Origin: Rosa chinensis
Lineage: Eukaryota; Streptophyta; Magnoliopsida; Rosales; Rosaceae
Reading direction: 5' to 3'
DNA length: 64,000 bases
Assembly (NCBI RefSeq): GCF_002994745.2
Contig: NC_037089.1
Location: forward strand, 77,524,347 to 77,588,346
Under the pieces are notes generated by a model. That model ran no database searches and was not told the origin of the DNA. It was given only the letters and a program-made list of their open reading frames with translations. This document shows, piece by piece, positions 45,815 through 57,146 of this stretch; the first letter of the stretch is position 1, and each line of letters starts with the position of its first letter. Position numbers and translations under genes: made by a program.

Positions 45815-45822
45815 TATAAATA
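45815..45822 (+). promoter_or_regulatory. TATA box of WUS-like gene, copy 2
   Basis: TATAAATA lies 122 bp before the ATG. The upstream 63-bp repeat pair with the CCCCCACGTGTC core (about 45550-45710) is also kept. Confidence 0.6.
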
Positions 45823-45936
45823 GGTGCATTCTGAGGGAGCGACTATTCACTCCAAAAGAAAATTCTTCCGAGTTCCAGCCTTTCTCTCTCAACCCTTCAG
45901 CCTTTCTTTCGAAACTCAAATCCTTTCTTCATCAAC

Positions 45937-46536
45937 ATGGAACCACGAACTCTGCAACTAATGGAGCAACAGACCCAGCAACAAATCGAGGATGGAGGAA
46001 ACAACCAAGCAGCCGGGACTAATAACCGGTGGGCTCCCACACCGCCTCAACTAAGAATCCTCAAGGGCCTTTACTATGATAAGGGTTTTAAGTACCCAAC
46101 TCCAGAGCAGATTCAAGAGATCTGCCTTCATCTGAAACAGTATGGGCAGATCGAGGACAAAAACGTCTTCTTTTGGTTCCAGAACCTCAAGGCTCGTGAG
46201 AGGCAGAAGTTGAAGGAATTTCGGAACGTTCCGGTTGGTGGATCTCTCGATCTCAATTTTGGTTCCACTGGTTCTACTAGTAATGACAGATCCACTGACA
46301 GATCCATTGATCTAAACTTTGGGTCACGTGTCGGCTATGGTGCTGATGGATCGATCATGGAACAACGAGGAGAATATCACCAAGAGATTGAAACCCTTCC
46401 ACTATTCCCCATGCATGGTGAGGACATCTTGGGCAACATGAAGACTACTTCCGAGGGAGGTGGCGGTTATGGCGGTGGCTCTCACATTTCCCTTGAGCTC
46501 AGCCTCAACTCCTACAAAGATGCAGACATGGCTTAG
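45937..46536 (+). CDS. WUSCHEL-like homeobox (WOX) transcription factor, retroelement-borne copy 2
   Basis: A single-exon ORF of 199 residues. The homeodomain is almost the same as copy 1 ([16 protein letters not shown], then helix 3 [16 protein letters not shown]). The WUS box [11 protein letters not shown] and C-terminal [11 protein letters not shown] are intact, and the paired LDLNFGS motifs are present. It differs in the linker by in-frame changes: a TDRS insertion between the LDLNFGS repeats and loss of about 20 residues rich in Ser/Thr/Asn. Indels that keep the frame, with the DNA-binding and repression motifs unchanged, suggest selection on the protein. It is transcribed antisense to the element. 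Confidence 0.88.
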   Translation: MEPRTLQLMEQQTQQQIEDGGNNQAAGTNNRWAPTPPQLRILKGLYYDKGFKYPTPEQIQEICLHLKQYGQIEDKNVFFWFQNLKARERQKLKEFRNVPVGGSLDLNFGSTGSTSNDRSTDRSIDLNFGSRVGYGADGSIMEQRGEYHQEIETLPLFPMHGEDILGNMKTTSEGGGGYGGGSHISLELSLNSYKDADMA

Positions 46537-46656
46537 TTTAGAGTATTATTATTATTATTATTATTATTATTTTTTTAAATATAGGACTCAAAAATAAAAG
46601 ACAAAAAAAAAAATATATATATATATATATATAAAATATAGGACTCAAAATGAAAG

Positions 46657-47834
46657 TTTCATCTTCTTGTCTCACCATTTCCTCTCCATTTTCCTTCTCC
46701 ATTCTCTAGTTGCAAAGTTCTGCATTTTCAAGCAAGGAGAGGAAGAAGAAGAAGGAGCCGTGAAGATCATATCCTCCATCATCCACCTTGAAGGCTTGCT
46801 TCCAAGATTCAAGATCCAACCATCTAGCTCTCCATCTCCATCTCCACTCACGGTGTAATTCGTTCCTTTTCCTTGTAACCTTTTTGGTTTCCTTGTTTGA
46901 TTTCGTATGAACTTGTTTCTAGTTAACAATAATGTTTAGGGCAAAGTTTAAGCCCAATTTCTATGTTTAAATAAAGTTTTCGAATTCTATAATTGTGATT
47001 ATAAGTTGCTTATGTGAGTTTGTTCGATTAAATTTGCTTTACAGAAAACTTTTATATGTTTATCTTATTTTGGTCGACACTTATAGGATTTGCATGTAAT
47101 TGGTGCTAGGTTTAAGAACATGAAATCGACTTTTCGTTTTGTGTAACTTGAATCAAAAGTAGTAAAGGTTCTGGACAAGAATCGAATTTAATTGAAGAGG
47201 ATTGCAATTAGGTGGACTTTTCCATAACTAAGTTGTACACTTGAGTTGATAGCCTTTCTCTATGTCTAATGCGTTGAACATGTCATGATTGACTAGCTTT
47301 CTAGGGCTTGATTGCATGTTTGATAGGATTAATCTAGGTGCTTTCGCTTAGGTTAATTAGCATTGAAAAGTAAAATATGGGAAATCATTTGCTTTCGAAT
47401 GTTTCACATGATCAACTCCTCTCTCATGACTTGGAAGAACAATTATAGGGTTTGAATCGAATTTGATTACATGGAATTGATTTTGATCTTTGTTCCTTGC
47501 GTTCCACCCTTGTATATATGTTTTTACGTTTTCTTTATTTTATTTATTTTAATTTTAATTTTAAGAATCCTAATCCCCCCTTATTTGTGTTTACTTGTAT
47601 ATATTTATTCTTTATTTTATTTTTGTAAATAATACTTTTTTATTTTAATTCTTTATTTGTTTATACAATTGTATATATTTATATTCTTTATTTTATTTTT
47701 GTAAATAATACTTTTCTTTATTTGTTTCACAATTACAAGTGTACCCTCAATCCCCGGAATAGAACGATCCCTATTTGCTTATACTACTAACGATATTTCA
47801 GGGTTAAATTGCGCGCTTGCTTTCAGGCGCATCA
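46657..47834 (+). repeat. Inverted LTR segment in copy 2
   Basis: It is the reverse complement of left LTR positions 40652 to about 41945, with fewer internal tandem units. It stops exactly at the LTR terminal nucleotides (GGCGCATCA) at 47834 and joins LTR minisatellite sequence. The left junction follows TAGGACTCAAAATGAAAG, which in copy 1 continues differently (22440). Confidence 0.88.
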
Positions 47835-48205
47835 ATTTCCTCAAGATTTTCCACTTAGTTGCAACTTTGATTTTCCTCCTCAAGATTTTCCACTTGGTTG
47901 CAACTTTGATTTTCCTCCTCAAGATTTTCCACTTGGTTGCAACTTTGATTTTCCTCCTCAAGATTTTCCACTTGCTTGGAGGTCCTAAAATTAGAAACTA
48001 ATAAGAAAAATAGAAACTTTCCTAAAATGAAAAATGGCAACTTACTAAAAATGATAAATAGAAACTACAAAAATATAAACTTTCTACAAATAGGAACTTT
48101 CCCAATCAAAGAATGGAAACTTTCCTAAACAGGATTTTAATAAGGAAATAACGTAAGAAATGTAGGGAAATGCAGTTAAAACGTCGCATTAAAATGCTCC
48201 TATCA
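47835..48205 (-). repeat. Residual right (5') LTR end of copy 2
   Basis: It matches the left LTR at about 42230-42600 (minisatellite plus U3 end), is in the normal direction and ends CTCCTATCA before the TGTCC duplication. Confidence 0.88.
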
Positions 48206-48369
48206 TGTCCAAGCATATATCCAATACGGTGAGATCAAAGTCTCAATCTTCCGATACATTGAGATCCAATTAGATGTTCACAAAGATTGCTTGATGAAAT
48301 ACGTGATATCATATGAAATACTCACTACCTCGCGCGGAGAAATTTAATAGATTAAGATACTATACATGG

Positions 48370-48490
48370 ACAAAGGACTTGGCGGAGTTCTGTGTAGGTG
48401 CTGATCGATTTCTTCTGTTCAATCAATCCTAACCTCAATGCCAACGGTATCTTTGTTCAATGGATTTGGTTTGATGGCTCAGCATAATAT
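48370..48490 (+). pseudogene. LysM-type pseudogene 4, fragment
   Basis: Remnants of the second exon (FDRFLLFNQS-like, then NPNLNANGIFVQW and FDGSA) occur in shifting frames, ending at TAA near 48488. No signal exon is present. Confidence 0.5.
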
Positions 48491-48627
48491 ATAAGCTGCA
48501 GCATAAAGAAGAATTCAAGTCAAGCAACAAAACTATATGCTGTAATCCCCTAGTTTTGTTTAGAAATCAATACTGACAAATGTCCAAGACATTGTTCTAT
48601 ACAATAACTGTACAAGGCCTGCCTGTT

Positions 48628-48639
48628 ATATATATATAT

Positions 48640-48671
<32 letters not shown>
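48628..48671. repeat. (TA)n microsatellite
   Basis: An AT dinucleotide run with one internal TAAATA interruption. It is likely length-polymorphic. Confidence 0.9.
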
Positions 48672-48900
48672 CATTATCCACAAACCAAAATTCTACCTAT
48701 TTGGCCAGCAATATATCGAGCAATGTAGTGCAATGTTACCTTCTTAGATCCCTCGTGATCCAATGTAAACATGCCGGCCAATTGAATCAAAGTTTACAAT
48801 GTTCCCATACAATCTTCTATAAATACATGCATAACTCAACCCAAATTAAGGTCAATCAACCAAAGAAATGCGATCTTTGCTTCACAAGAAGAAGAAAGAT

Positions 48901-49867
48901 ATGGCTAGGTGTCACGGGCCGAACTTTGCAATGTGCAAAGCGGACCGTGCGGCACTTGCTAGCAAGCAAGTCAGCCAAGTGAGTACCTTGCAAGGAACAA
49001 TGAAAGTCACACGATATTAAAATAGTGCTAGCAACAAGCAAGAACACAATTATATAAACGTTGGGCAACCACGAAGAACAATGGATAATCGAAAGGAAAG
49101 ATCAAAGGGCAATCTCATGAGACACAGATGATTGAATAATTCCTCTTTTATTGATGGTAAGACGGCAAGGGAGGCAAAAGTACATGTGTTTACCTATACT
49201 AGTTCACTAGTCCAAACTATGCCGACTAGGAACTCCTCCCCAAAGAGCATATCGGCCTTACATGAACATGAAAGGAGGAAACATGAAAAAGGCTGAGGAG
49301 ACTAATGCTAAAAATAAAATAAATTACATAATTTGTAAATTACCAAAACATCCCTAGCACACAAGCAAACCAACCAAAGGCTTGACTAATGACCTTTGAC
49401 AAGGTTGCTTGTAGCATTACAAGTGCGGCCCCTAACACTAGGCCTAGCTTGATTCTACTTCTAGTTGTCTCTCTTCTTGTCATCATTTCAGTAGCTGAGA
49501 GTAAACGACTAGCTGGTACGGATTTTTCATCTTCATCCTGTATACACATTAAGACCTTACTTATAGTTAGTAATTCTATTAATTAATTGTATCGTGGATG
49601 TGTTTTATTCAGTTATGTATATGAATATTCATTTTCCGTCCGCTTTATCTAATACATACAAAGCTGAACGCAGTTGGATTTGCAGGGAAGAAGGCTTCGA
49701 ACCTGATTTGTAATGACATTTATGGTGCAGAGGAAGGTGATACTTGCAGTCTTGTGGCTGAAATGTTCAACCTGAGTCTCGATTTCTTCCTTGCCATCAA
49801 CCCTAATATCAATTGCGACAGCTTCTTTGTGGGTCAATGGCTTTGCATTGATGGTGCTCAGAAGTGA
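48901..49867 (+). pseudogene. LysM gene copy 5, disrupted in the signal peptide by a solo LTR
   Basis: The first exon starts at 48901 (ATGGCTAGG) and resumes at 49443 after an LTR insertion; the codons beyond read SLILLLVVSLLVIISVAESK and end at GCTG|GTACGG (about 49515). Exon 2 (49674-49867) is open: NLICNDIYGAEEGDTCSLVA, EMFNLSLDFFLAINPNINC and FVGQWLCIDGAQK. A TATA box (about 48821) is present. Apart from the insertion, the gene is as intact as 37211-37622, so disruption is recent. Without an alternative start inside the LTR the signal peptide is lost. Confidence 0.88.
48910..49437 (-). mobile_element. Solo LTR
   Basis: It has TG...CA ends (TGTCACGGGCC and GGCCCCTAACA), 528 bp, and is flanked by CTAGG on both sides (48905-48909 and 49438-49442). 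In minus sense it opens TGTTAGGGGCCGCACTTG, a common plant LTR start. No interior or second LTR is present, so it is a recombination product. Confidence 0.88.
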
Positions 49868-51317
49868 GTTACTACATTTTCATGTACGTGGAGTTGAGGA
49901 CAAATAATATGCGAATAAAAGAGCATGACTAGCTAGCTTTGGTGCCCTCTCAACTCAACGCATTGTTTCCTGTTATAAATTGTTGTTATTTTACAAAGAA
50001 TTATAAAAAGTGTACCATTTCTGGTTAACTTGTAATGTATTGTTCTAATAAACGAACCGTTAACTTTAAAAATTGGTGGATGGTTCGTTTTCCATGTTTC
50101 CAATCCTATTGAAAACTATGCGGGGCTGCATTACATGTTAAAGATTTATTTACTGAAGAACTATTTTCATACAATAAAACATATAATCGCTACCATATTA
50201 AAGTAATATATACTAACAGAACTAAATTGAAAAAATCGATTCCAAACAAACAATTTAATAAATTAAGATTAAATGTAAAAAGATTTTTATATTGAAGTTT
50301 GAAGAGAATAAAGTATCTATTTGATAGAGAACTAGGTTTCTAAGGTTAATTGCTAGATGAATGAATCTAGACGATAGTTAATAATAATAAGAGATGAAGG
50401 GTATGTAATGGTCATTCTAACTTAAGATAGATAATATATTTCTTTAATTGAAAAAAATAATAAGGGACGAAGGACTCTTCAATCAGTTAGTTGTTTCTAA
50501 CTTGCAGCAATACCAATAACTAAGATTCCGCCCATTTCGGCTCTTTCTTTCCTTTGTATCGAAGATTTTGTTAGCTCTATCTCCATTTATTTTAGAATCT
50601 CCACTCAACCATTTATGGTAATGTTGACCTCAAGATGGCCATTCAAAGAATGATATCATTGGGATTCTATTATAGTTATTTTAAGGAAAATGATTTGTGG
50701 CCTCAATGAGGCCTAAGATTTATAGAATAGAGATTATGTTTTAAACATTGGCTAATATACAGTAGATCGGCAAACGGCCAATTGGGGGCTTGGTATCACA
50801 AAATCACGTACGAATTGGGATTGTTCATGATAATTTTATCTTGATGTTCTCTTTGTGTCCTTAGTCATGCCACTTTACAGTCACGTACATTTCAAGAATT
50901 CCATTTGATCAAAATCAGTGTTTTTTTTCCTGTCCAAAATCAATAATAACATAATTAATTATATGTAAGTCATTGACAGTGTAATTGGTAAGGGAGCAAC
51001 ACATAGAGCTTAACCTCTGTTACTGCCAGCAGCTTAGTCATCTGATAATCAATCTTCAAGAATGCAACAGTATTACATCATGCATTGGTTTTCTTTACTA
51101 TTACAAAATCCTCTCCAATCTTGCTTTTTCAAAACTGTTTCGAGCTGCCATTACTTGTACCTTTCGTTTCACATAGCATGAGAGTTTAACAGCAAAATAT
51201 GCTTGTTGTAGAAATTACGTTTAGAATCTTATAACCTCATTAAACAGCTCTTGTATGTTTTGAGCTTGTAACCTTCTCACTAAACAGAGAAAAATAGATC
51301 AAACAACAGAGGTAAGA
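49868..51317. other. AT-rich intergenic DNA
   Basis: The first 110 bases are the LysM 3' flank shared with 37623-37760. From 50000 to 51300 I see no gene or repeat borders. Confidence 0.5.
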
Positions 51318-52440
51318 TGGACGGTACTTGTAGTCCAGTGAGGGTTAACGTTGTTGAGAAATCTCAGATTTCTCCACCACCAGGCTTAGCTCCTACCATC
51401 TCTCTCTCTCCCACTTTTTTCTGTTGGAATTTTAGATATAATATTTCAAAATAGAATATTATTTATTGAGTTTAATCATAGCCAATTATTTGGTGCTTTG
51501 TTTTTCAATAAAACCTTAATTGCATAAGTTGGTATATCCTTTTTTCTTCTTCTTCATATTTTCAAAAGAGGATCAAAAGATTTCACTCCTACCCCATGGT
51601 ATATCCTTTATTTTCACTACATCTTTTACAATTGTGAGGCATGTTAATTGCTTCTTTATCCATTGTTGACTGGTAAGTTTTTTCATATCAGTTACAAAAG
51701 CCAACATTATGAATATTGATGATCATTATCATACCTTAATTACTAGTTTTCTTTGCTGAGTCATATATATACCATCGTTTCCTTCTTATTATGTATATAT
51801 GTGTATGATCACCATACATTCTCCTCAAGAGTTCTTTTTTCATATTCTAGTCAATTTTATGCCCTCAATATTCTTCTTTCCTATGCCAAAGGAAATTATC
51901 AAGCTGTTCTAGGATCCAAGTATTGCGAGTGTACGCTTACAAGGATTAACGGTTGTTGTACCCTAGAGGGTAGGGCGCTACTAACTTGCTACATTGAGAT
52001 ATTGTCTCCGAAGAGCGAAATCTACTCTTAAGGGCAGTGTTTACATGCCTCAACCATAAACGCTTTTCGAATGATGTGTTCCTTGGAAGACTACAATTCA
52101 AGAGATAAGTCTTATAATTTTTGTTATTTTAATCTATATGACAATAAAACAATGATAATTATTTATTATTAAATTATATTGTATTTGTGTGATTTTGTAG
52201 GAGAATTAAAATATGGTGACGGAAGTAGCATCCATCAACCAAATTTCCAACAGGACATTGGATTCCTCATCCCCTATCCCAGCAAAAGCGTGTTCTCCTT
52301 TGAATTATCTCACCCACTTCACGATTTCAACAGAAACCATCCTTCCCAAGCTCGAACACCTCCTCTCCCTCATTCTCCGAATCTTGTTTCCCTTAGCTTC
52401 CCATCTCTTCTGCCCTCCACCACCTTCCGATCGAGCCTTT
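51318..52440 (+). pseudogene. BAHD acyltransferase relic, split
   Basis: 51318-51425 reads MDGTCSPVRVNVVEKSQISP then PPGLAPTISLSPTFF, the N-terminal strand typical of plant phenolic/anthocyanin acyltransferases (VSPPPGS...TSLPLTFFD). 52297-52440 reads THFTISTETILPKLEHLLSL then ILRILFPLASHLFCPPPPSD, the following helix of the same family. About 870 unrelated bases lie between them, and the HxxxD and DFGWG motifs are absent. It is a dead fragment. Confidence 0.6.
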
Positions 52441-53690
52441 CTCCAGTACGCTGCTTCGGGCATAGTGATGTACCAACATAATTTTTCCCAAACATTCATA
52501 ATTAGGAAAGCAACGTTTAAGAATATAAATGCAGCAAGGCATATAATACACAGGCAGCTCAGGCTACCCAATATTCTGATACAGTGATATCTAATTTGAC
52601 GTTCACAAAGATTGCTTATAAAAGTACTGGAAATAAACAGGTACGGTATATCATATAATCCCTCACTACTCAAAGTAACTAGACTAAGATGTTGGTATTT
52701 TAAAAGATTTTAAAATCTTTCATTTAATTTAATTTGATTTTCAATTTTCAATTGTAACTTATGCTTTTAATCCTATAATTATTTGGGGGTTATAGGAGTT
52801 TCAATTTGGATTTAATTTTCTGATTTTATGGTGTGTTTTATGATGGAGGTTACATGAGATAATTGGAGCCTATAAAAGGAAACAATGTTTCCCAAGTTGC
52901 TAACAACAAAAGGATTATATCTACTCCTCATTTACATACTACAATTTCGATTACTACCTTCCATATTTTACTATTATTTTGGGCAACGGTTCTGTGACTT
53001 GGAGATTCTATCCGACTGTGAATGTGCTCATAGCGGACTTTTGGTTGCTTGTATTGGGGTCGTATCTTGGAGTCTTGTAGACCGTCAGCACCTGCACGTA
53101 GGGAGGCTACAAAGGCTTTAGGACATCGTCTTTTGACGTGCTTCACCATACCAGGATTGTTTTCTCACCTTGGTTTTACTATATATATATTAGCCTATCT
53201 ATTTTTATCTTAACTTTTCTTTCTTTTATTTTACCAAATTTCTTTTCTATTTTAATCAATTTTACAAGAACAACCATACCCAGAAAACCCAGAAAGTACC
53301 AAAACAAGAACACAATTTATGTACATTCAAAACCTAGATTCGACCATCTAGCAAATCCATAACCTCAACTCCCTGCCACAAACACTAAACCCATTCCCAA
53401 AACTATTCTAGACCCTCAAACACACATTGGAATGGCACCATCCACTTCAAATAGAAAAGCACAAACTGACAGAAACAAGAAACAATGAAACAGGCACCAG
53501 ACTCAGATTACCGACCTGAAGTTAAGGAACCCTTGGTGTACTTGGAAACGATTGTCTTCCCGGTGACGATTCTCTTTCTTCCAACAACAAACACACTTGA
53601 TTTGCAGAATGCACTCCTCGACTTTCAGAAAACAAGGCTTGAAGACGAAGAGTTAGGTTTCAAGTGCAGAAAATGTTAAACTCTCTGAGC
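52441..53690. other. Unassigned intergenic DNA
   Basis: 52570-52690 resembles 48240-48350 (GTTCACAAAGATTGCTT), an old duplication. 53180-53690 is pyrimidine-rich and, on the minus strand, looks like a gene 5' UTR region, but no protein is recognised. The open frame at 53485-53679 is unsupported. Confidence 0.4.
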
Positions 53691-53699
53691 TTCCCTCTC

Positions 53700-55145
53700 T
53701 TTTATGTCAACATCATGCAAATCCGGGCCGTCCGCTAAAAAACGACATCATACCACAGCCGTACACGTGCCCCACAATCGTACTTACTCCCCGGATTAAC
53801 CGAGGCATCTATAATTACTCGCATTAATGATGAAGAGACAACCGTGTTAGGAAGGTGTACACCCGCACGCCAACCCAATACGTGACAGCCACGAGTCAGG
53901 AGCTGTCAGACGAAGTGTCTCCCCGAAGTAACCATCACAAGGCAAGCATACCAAGCATCGAGACAGTCTCCGCTAAGGGCAACACCGCTAGCGAAACTTT
54001 TCCCTTTTCATGATAGTCTCCTTAAGCGCAACACCGCTAGCGGAACTTCTCCCTTTTCATCTTGTAAGCGAGACAGCCTCTGCTAAGCGCAATACCGCTA
54101 GCGGAACTTCTCCCTTTTCATCTTGCAAGAGAGACAGTCTCCGCTAAGCAAAACACTGCTAGCAGACTTCTTTCTCACAAGCATCAAAGTACACGTGACA
54201 CTTCTTACAGCCTACTCTCAGCGGAGGGATTTCCGCCAACGACAATTCCCGAGGCAACGCCTCACATGGACAATGACAGCCACGCGGCGTTGCAGTCAAG
54301 CTATGGTCCTCCGAGACAAGTAAGGGGATGTGTCAACACAGTCTTCGACGGCCCTGATCAGGTACGTTGACCCCTGCCACTCGGGTATCAAAGATTGGAC
54401 TCGCTACCCAACACCCTCTGCTCAACGCATATCCCCCTCATCAAACAATATACCGGCCAAACGAAGGCCTATCTTAGCTGGGGAGTGGGGGACTCCTTGG
54501 GGGGGCCTAGTAGGGGCCCACCCGAAAGGGTATGAAGCATGTTTGCTAAGAACAAATCCATGGCTGACAACACACTGAGGCTAATTATGCTGTTGCAAGT
54601 CTAGCAGAAGTAACGCTTCGAACCGCTAGGCAATTCCCCAACCAAGATTGCCCTCCTTGACTGGGGACTTGGGGGACTTATACTTACATGAGCATTTGCC
54701 AAACATAATTAGCTATAATGAGCTACGCTCATGCTACCGCTAGCGGTATTAATAACCACCAACGGTGTGACCTACGGAAACACAACATTATAAGCTATCA
54801 GCGGAGCCCCAGATCACCACTCACACGCCACACCAAGATCACTTCGTTGAACCATCAGAAGCTGGGAATTGAAGCATATCAGTCCCACATCGAAATCAAA
54901 GAGAGATCAGTCTCTTCTTCACCTATAAAATGTTCACTCCTCTCTCCTCATTAATTACGCATTTACTACCTACCTACTGTTATTCTATCAACATAAATAA
55001 ATTGAATAGCTAAGGCATCAGAGAAGAGAAGACCGCCCAGGGCGGTCTCCCTCTGACGCCCTCTGTATTGCATTTGACAGATAGCGGAAGTCATCAGAAC
55101 ATCCCAAGTAGCGGTCCGCCAATCGGACCAGCGTTAACCAAGATT
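53700..55145. repeat. LTR-like repeat region, probably Gypsy-derived
   Basis: It contains about four imperfect tandem units of about 60 bp (53960-54170) built on GACAGTCTCCGCTAAG, CACCGCTAGCGG and CTTCTCCCTTTTCATCTTG. Phrases GACTGGGGACTTGGGGGACT (54660) and TATA-like CCTATAAAAT (54922) suit an LTR. Candidate TG...CA ends (about 53846 and 55078) do not show matching target duplications. Confidence 0.45.
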
Positions 55146-55149
55146 TGGC

Positions 55150-56690
55150 TACCACTAAATTTTAGACATTAACATACCCTCTTCTGGACGAGGGTCCAAA
55201 TCATTTGGGTGACCTAGTGGAAGGCCCAAACCAACTTGGGTGTGCAAATCAGATTCACTCCCTGTTTGGTGGAGAGGTATGGGCATGGGCCCTAGTGGGC
55301 TACCTATGGCAGTGGCCACGATGTGGGCTAGAGTGGGACCTAAAATATGCGAGGTGCCCAAGACAGGGATGATGCTTTCGTGGATTTCGACCTATCTTTG
55401 GACCAAGCGGATGGTCTCTGGTCCTCTTGGGTTCCGGGTTTGGGATCCGAGAGGAACGACTGAGCTACCCATGCTTATGTTTGACGTAATCCTACAGAAC
55501 AGTCAGTATTCTACATCCAAATTGAATAGTTTCTTGTTGCACGGCAATTGAGTGCATTGGCTTCAGAAACTGTTTCTTTACTATTTTCCTAGTTAGAATA
55601 TTCTTGTTCTGATAGGCTCCTGAATAAAGGAGCAGAATTGTTCTAAGTGTAATGACACCTATTACCCCTGGTAACAGAGATCTCGAACAAACCTTCAGAC
55701 GACCGCCTAAAGTTCTCAGCCTGCAGCTCTATGGCACAAGGGTAGGCTATGCTTTGGTCGCTTCCTTACCCTAGAAACGTCATCAACCTTTTGCCTTCGC
55801 ACCCCCGAAACCCTAACTGGTTCCCTGATTTCCTCTTAAACAAAAGGAATCGAGAAGGCGAGGGCAGGAGGTGTGTTTCCCCGAATCAATACCTCTAGAA
55901 TAGGAGATTCCATCATCATTGCCATCTTTCCCTCATCTCGCTGCTCCGCCTAAGCTTCCACCGCATGGGGACAAGCCGCCCTCCATGATTAACCATCGAG
56001 CATATTATGCACCTCCCCATCAGCGGCAAATAGCGGTAGCACAAAGCAACCACCTATGTCAGGGAAACCCTAAATCTCCTATTCAGACGCACTAGATTCC
56101 GAATTGAGAGTGTGACCCGAACCAAGCCTTACCACTGCGCAGCCGTGCTCATCAACCTCAAGCACTGACCCAATTGTTTCTCCAATCAACCGAAGAGTAT
56201 CATTAGTAAGAAACACCGAAGGCAACTCTTGAATCTCCACCTAGATCTAAACAAAATTCATAGGGATGACCGTAATGTCAGATGTGTCGCCATAGTCATT
56301 AAGTAGCACCATTGAACGTTGAAAACACTTGAGCCGCCTCTCTTAACCTGAGAGATGTCTCTTTCATTGGAAAAGGAGAACGTGAATCGATCTTGTCGTT
56401 GCTGCACTCCCACAATCCCATTCAAATGCCACATAGAGTGAATCACACTCAGGAAAGAATCGATATTTACCTATCGACAAGAGTTCAACCACCCTACTAT
56501 AAAGTGATTGCGAGATAGGTAAAACTTCTACGGGTTCTTGAGATCACCGAGGTCTACCGGATCCTCACTGTCCTTCAATGAGAGCCTCGAAGCCAGGCTC
56601 ACCATCCTTTGGTAATAGCTACCATGAAAATGCTAGCGGTCAACCAAATCCTAGCCCTAACCCTAATAGACGACGCAAGGAGAGAGAGGA
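55150..56690 (-). pseudogene. DUF4283-type (LINE ORF1 / gag-like) relic
   Basis: On the minus strand, 56620-56120 carries a decayed ORF: SLASRLSLKDSEDPVDLGDL, HSMWHLNGIVGVQQRQDRF, TFSFSNERDISQV and LTNDTLRLIGETIG-like text in shifting frames. This order is that of DUF4283 proteins encoded by plant LINE ORF1 and captured relatives. At least five stops or frameshifts are present. The part from 55150 to 55700 is probably the 3' continuation but is not recognised in detail. Confidence 0.55.
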
Positions 56691-57146
56691 GAGAGAAATG
56701 AGCTTTTTATATTCCTTGGACTTATTTGTGTTATTTTGCATACTTCATGAACTTTGAGCCAAAAGAAAGTTTTAAAAAAAAAACGAAGAAATATTATTTA
56801 GTCTACTAATTAAACAGTAACCGGTAAATCCCTGCTCCAAGAACACTGCAAGAATTTTACAAATAGTCTCGTCGCCCCTGAATAAATGGTAAACATGACG
56901 TCATAAATAAACGATGAAAGAATCATGCCCGGCCCAATCCTTTTCGTCCATAATTGTTCACTATTTTTTTTCTCCATAGGTCCCACAGGCCCCACTCCTT
57001 AGTCAAGCCCCTCTTATGTACTAATCCTCGAAAGTCCACACGTCACCCCCATTTCCCCATGCATTTAAAGCCCCTCCTAACCCTTCCTTCCCCAAGCACC
57101 ACAGCTCTCTAGCTAGCTACTCATTTCTCTCAAGTCTCAACCCAAA

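Larger units (their letters stand above)
40652..48205 (-). mobile_element. WUS-carrying Tat/Ogre-like element, copy 2, rearranged
   Basis: The outer ends TGATGCGCC and CTCCTATCA are flanked by TGTCC on both sides (40647-40651 and 48206-48210). The left LTR is 40652-42600. The interior carries the 189-codon ORF and the WUS-like gene in the same arrangement as copy 1. After the WUS gene, the leader, PBS and the first part of the right LTR are missing, replaced by an inverted LTR segment (46657-47834) and then the last part of the LTR in normal orientation (47835-48205). The intact target duplication means the outer ends belong to a single insertion. Confidence 0.9.

Noticed and set aside
48701..48982. 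A 93-aa ORF before the disrupted LysM gene
   Set aside because: It spans the LysM promoter and runs into the solo LTR; there is no domain and no paralog at 37000-37200.
55155..55551. ORFs on both strands at 55.2-55.5 kb
   Set aside because: They probably belong to the decayed LINE-like region. No recognised domain, and both strands are open by composition.
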